A DNA stretch of 14,180 bases from Verrucomicrobiota bacterium (GTDB taxonomy: Bacteria > Verrucomicrobiota > Verrucomicrobiia > Verrucomicrobiales > Akkermansiaceae): NCBI GenBank assembly GCA_008932955.1, contig WBXE01000038.1:1-14180 (forward strand), read 5' to 3'. Made by a program: the position numbers and the translations under genes. Under the pieces are notes generated by a model. That model searched no databases. It worked only from the letters and a program-made list of their open reading frames with translations, and was not told the DNA's origin. Below are positions 12,195 through 14,180 of the stretch, one piece after another (within the stretch, counting starts at the first letter, position 1; each line of letters opens with the position of its first letter).

Positions 12195-13180
12195 TCGTCC
12201 TTGAAAGCTTCGGCTCGGCGGCCATCAATGCAGCGCGTGAGCCATTGAATAAGTTTTTCCGCTTCACCCGACTCGTTGCGCATCGTAGTTAGAGCGGCCC
12301 AATCCAAGTGCGGACGCGAGGTGGGCGCGGCGAGGCGGTTGATATCGAGCTTGGCCATGATCGCATCGCTCTCGATCGGATGGGCATTGAGAATATTTTC
12401 CGGGCGCGGCAATTCATCCAACATCTCAGAGGTCAGCCCAAAGGACGTTACACCCACCCCAAAACTGGCACTGAGCCGCCGCAAACTATCCGCCAGCGCC
12501 TCATCCTGGATCGGCGCGGCATACACCAACTCGCCGCCCTGCGACCACATCGACACCGCCAGCGTTTGAAAAAAATCCTCGCGATACGTTTGGAGTGAGG
12601 GCTGGAGGCGCAGCCGCGCCGCATGCAGGCGAAACGGCGCAATGCCTAAGCGCTGTTTGAGCGCCAGCATGGTTTCATCCAAAGTCATCTCCTCGTCCGG
12701 CGAGCCACCCGTCTCCCAGTCCACCAGCACCAGCTCAGGGTATTTCCACAGGTTGCCCAAGGGCGACTCCTTGGCAAACGCCTGCCGGAACACAAACGGA
12801 AACCGCCCGTTGATCTCAAAGTAACGCGTCACCACTGCCCGAAACTTGCGGTTGCGCAACATCACCGTGTCCATCTGCGCCGGACCACTTGATAGATCAT
12901 CGAGCCGCCCCTGGATCAGCGACAGCAATTCCTGCGCCCCCGATAAGGCCGGCAGTGGCGCGCTGCGCCGATAGTAACCCTGCCCCTTCTCGACCTTGGC
13001 AATGGGCGAGCCCGGATCGCACGACATGATGGAAAAATGATACCGCAGCGACGCATCCGAATAGTTTCCGGTCAATTGCAAGCGCGTCACGCGGATCAAC
13101 TCGGTGCCCTTGATCGCCTCTACGGGATTGCTGGGCAGCAGGGTTGGCAAAATATCCGTTAGTTGTTTGCGGAGACTCAT
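12191..13180 (-). CDS. Uncharacterised winged-helix protein, possibly HrgA-like
   Basis: A 329-residue protein from the ATG at 13180; a GTG at 13234 would add 18 low-complexity residues. The N-terminal 70 residues ('LRKQLTDILPTLLPSN' to 'AKVEKGQGYYRR') look like a winged helix, with a predicted recognition helix 'ASLRYHFSIM' and a G-rich wing. After a variable region, 145-250 reads 'LWKYPELVLVDWET', a strand-like 'FRLHAARLRLQPS', 'YREDFFQTLAVSMWSQGG' with 'ELVYAAP', and 'LRRLSASFGVGVTSFGL'. This order resembles the C-terminal PD-(D/E)XK-like domain of HrgA-type and restriction-related proteins, but the E-x-K pair is not evident, so a nuclease would be inactive. This is inference. The TGA overlaps the panE start by 4 bases, so the two form an operon. 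A link to pantoate metabolism is not supported by any motif. Confidence 0.78.
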   Translation of the reverse strand: MSLRKQLTDILPTLLPSNPVEAIKGTELIRVTRLQLTGNYSDASLRYHFSIMSCDPGSPIAKVEKGQGYYRRSAPLPALSGAQELLSLIQGRLDDLSSGPAQMDTVMLRNRKFRAVVTRYFEINGRFPFVFRQAFAKESPLGNLWKYPELVLVDWETGGSPDEEMTLDETMLALKQRLGIAPFRLHAARLRLQPSLQTYREDFFQTLAVSMWSQGGELVYAAPIQDEALADSLRRLSASFGVGVTSFGLTSEMLDELPRPENILNAHPIESDAIMAKLDINRLAAPTSRPHLDWAALTTMRNESGEAEKLIQWLTRCIDGRRAEAFKDE

Positions 13181-13340
13181 GGGATTATGCAGCGACGGCG
13201 TGGCCGCTGCGCCGCATCCAAGGTCGCAATTCACCAGGCATCAAGCTCCAAAACGCCAAATTTGAAAAAAACCTCGGCCGCAGCAAGTTAGTTTTTCAAT
13301 ATCACCGGCTCGGGACTTGACCCAGGAGCCGCCCCACGTC

Positions 13341-14075
13341 ATGCCTGTGGCGATGCAATTGAACCTCGCCGCACTCGCCATCGCCTTGATTTCCAATCTT
13401 GCCGTGCAGGCGCAGACGCCCGACGCCCGGACGATTCTCGAAGGTGCGCGGATGGCCGCCAGCCTCACCCAACTTGACGAAGGGCTCAGCGGTAATTTAA
13501 AAAAAGACGGCAAGTCAGTGCCCGTGACGCTTTTTCTCAAGGGCAAGGATATTCAGTTTCAAATTGAAGAGAGCCAGGGAGCGCCGCAAATCTTCCACCT
13601 GCGGCTCAATGACAATTCGTTTGATTTGTTTGAGATGAGCGACGGTAAAACCCTCCGCTTCCCCGATGCCAAACTCGTCCAAGCCATCGCGGGCACCGAC
13701 GTGACCTATGAGGATCTTGCGCTGCGCTTCTTCTATTGGCCCAACCCGAAGTTCGAGGCCGAGGAAACCATCAACGGCGAGACTTGTTACAAGCTGCGCC
13801 TCGACAAACCCAAAGATAGCAGCGGGCGCTACGCGGCCGTTTATATCTGGGTCCACAAGAAATACGGGGCCTTCATGCGCATTCAAGGTTTCGACAAATC
13901 CGGCGGTCTCGTCAAAGAGTTTCAAGTGCAGGATGTCATGCAAGTCTCCGACAAAGTCTGGACCTTGGAAAAAATGCAGGTGGCCACTCACGACCCCACC
14001 ACCGGCCGCCGCCTATCCATCACCAACCTGCTCTTCGAAAAGCCCAAGCACGCCACGCCCCGGGGATTGCGCTAA
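13341..14075 (+). CDS. LolA-like outer-membrane lipoprotein-sorting-type protein
   Basis: Predicted periplasmic protein of 244 residues from the ATG at 13341; AGGAG lies 12 bases upstream. A TTG at 13317 and an ATG at 13353 are alternatives. A signal peptide ('MQLNLAALAIALISNLAVQA') with likely cleavage after VQA is clear. The mature part alternates beta-strand-like segments and polar turns, for example 'KSVPVTLFLKGKDIQFQIEE' and 'AAVYIWVHKKYGAFMRIQGF'. It ends in a domain with 'VWTLEKMQVATHDPTTGRRL', as in the outer membrane lipoprotein-sorting (LolA/LolB-like, half-open barrel) families. LolA itself carries lipoproteins across the periplasm. This protein has a longer C-terminus than E. coli LolA, so it may be a paralogue with a different cargo. 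It is divergent from the winged-helix gene, with about 160 bases between starts. No neighbour supports a pathway. Confidence 0.8.
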   Translation: MPVAMQLNLAALAIALISNLAVQAQTPDARTILEGARMAASLTQLDEGLSGNLKKDGKSVPVTLFLKGKDIQFQIEESQGAPQIFHLRLNDNSFDLFEMSDGKTLRFPDAKLVQAIAGTDVTYEDLALRFFYWPNPKFEAEETINGETCYKLRLDKPKDSSGRYAAVYIWVHKKYGAFMRIQGFDKSGGLVKEFQVQDVMQVSDKVWTLEKMQVATHDPTTGRRLSITNLLFEKPKHATPRGLR

Positions 14076-14180
14076 CCAGGCGCTGCCTCAGACCCAAGAC
14101 CCAAACCCGGGGCGAGTATGGAGCAGGCAGTAACTTAAAGTCTAGCGAGCCGGCACCTCAGACCGGGCGAGAGGTGAAGA

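Noticed and set aside
14080..14180. CCTCAGACC direct repeats at the right end of the window
   Set aside because: Only two short copies with no further structure; not distinguishable from chance in GC-rich DNA.
1..14180. CRISPR array, prophage, insertion sequence or defence island
   Set aside because: I saw no regularly spaced direct repeats, transposase, integrase, capsid or defence genes; the gene content is largely core metabolism.

Overview
This GC-rich, gene-dense window looks like a chromosomal segment of a bacterium from the PVC group, most likely Verrucomicrobiota. That placement is inference. It rests on the type of the housekeeping proteins, a 34-residue basic bS22/COX24-like ribosomal protein, a repeat whose translation gives the 'KPRITRIF ... 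IRVIRGS' pattern I associate with verrucomicrobial intergenic repeats, and a tryptophan-rich 32-residue repeat protein. I see no rRNA, tRNA, CRISPR array, transposase, integrase or phage gene. Most genes are ordinary core metabolism, so the unusual material is mainly between genes and in the details of a few proteins.

Layout, left to right. The 3' end of a repeat protein (2-403, +) is followed by polyphosphate kinase ppk1 (543-2639, +). Ppk1 converges on a region-1.1-less sigma-70 factor (2863-3717, -). Dihydroorotate dehydrogenase pyrD (4002-5030, +) then converges on a GlnD-like nucleotidyltransferase with two ACT domains (5186-7930, -). A 10-TM EamA/DMT transporter (7951-8883, +) diverges from glnD and is followed by an exported ankyrin-repeat protein (8986-9621, +). 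About 390 bases without a large gene come next (9622-10014), holding a nested inverted repeat and a separate hairpin. The minus strand then carries the bS22-like gene (10015-10119), long-form hisG (10225-11106), a panE/apbA-type ketopantoate reductase (11259-12194) and an overlapping winged-helix protein of unknown function (12191-13180). A LolA-like periplasmic protein diverges at 13341-14075 (+), and the last 105 bases hold no gene I can support.

The main discovery is a pair of related ~113-140 bp elements at 2644-2783 and 5027-5167, in opposite orientations on the chromosome. Each sits in the gap between a convergent gene pair, and each is read in the same sense downstream of its gene (the sigma factor and pyrD). 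The cores are roughly 86% identical and fold into a series of hairpins. The pyrD stop codon lies inside one copy. Other points of interest are a GlnD homologue whose uridylyl-removing HD site appears destroyed while the transferase site is intact, a winged-helix plus possible degenerate nuclease-like protein coupled to panE, and a nested inverted repeat at 9673-9859.

Functionally the region mixes polyphosphate and stress physiology (ppk1, sigma factor), nitrogen signalling (glnD), pyrimidine, histidine and pantothenate synthesis (pyrD, hisG, panE) and envelope functions (transporter, ankyrin protein, LolA-like protein). Apart from the panE pair I see no pathway operon.
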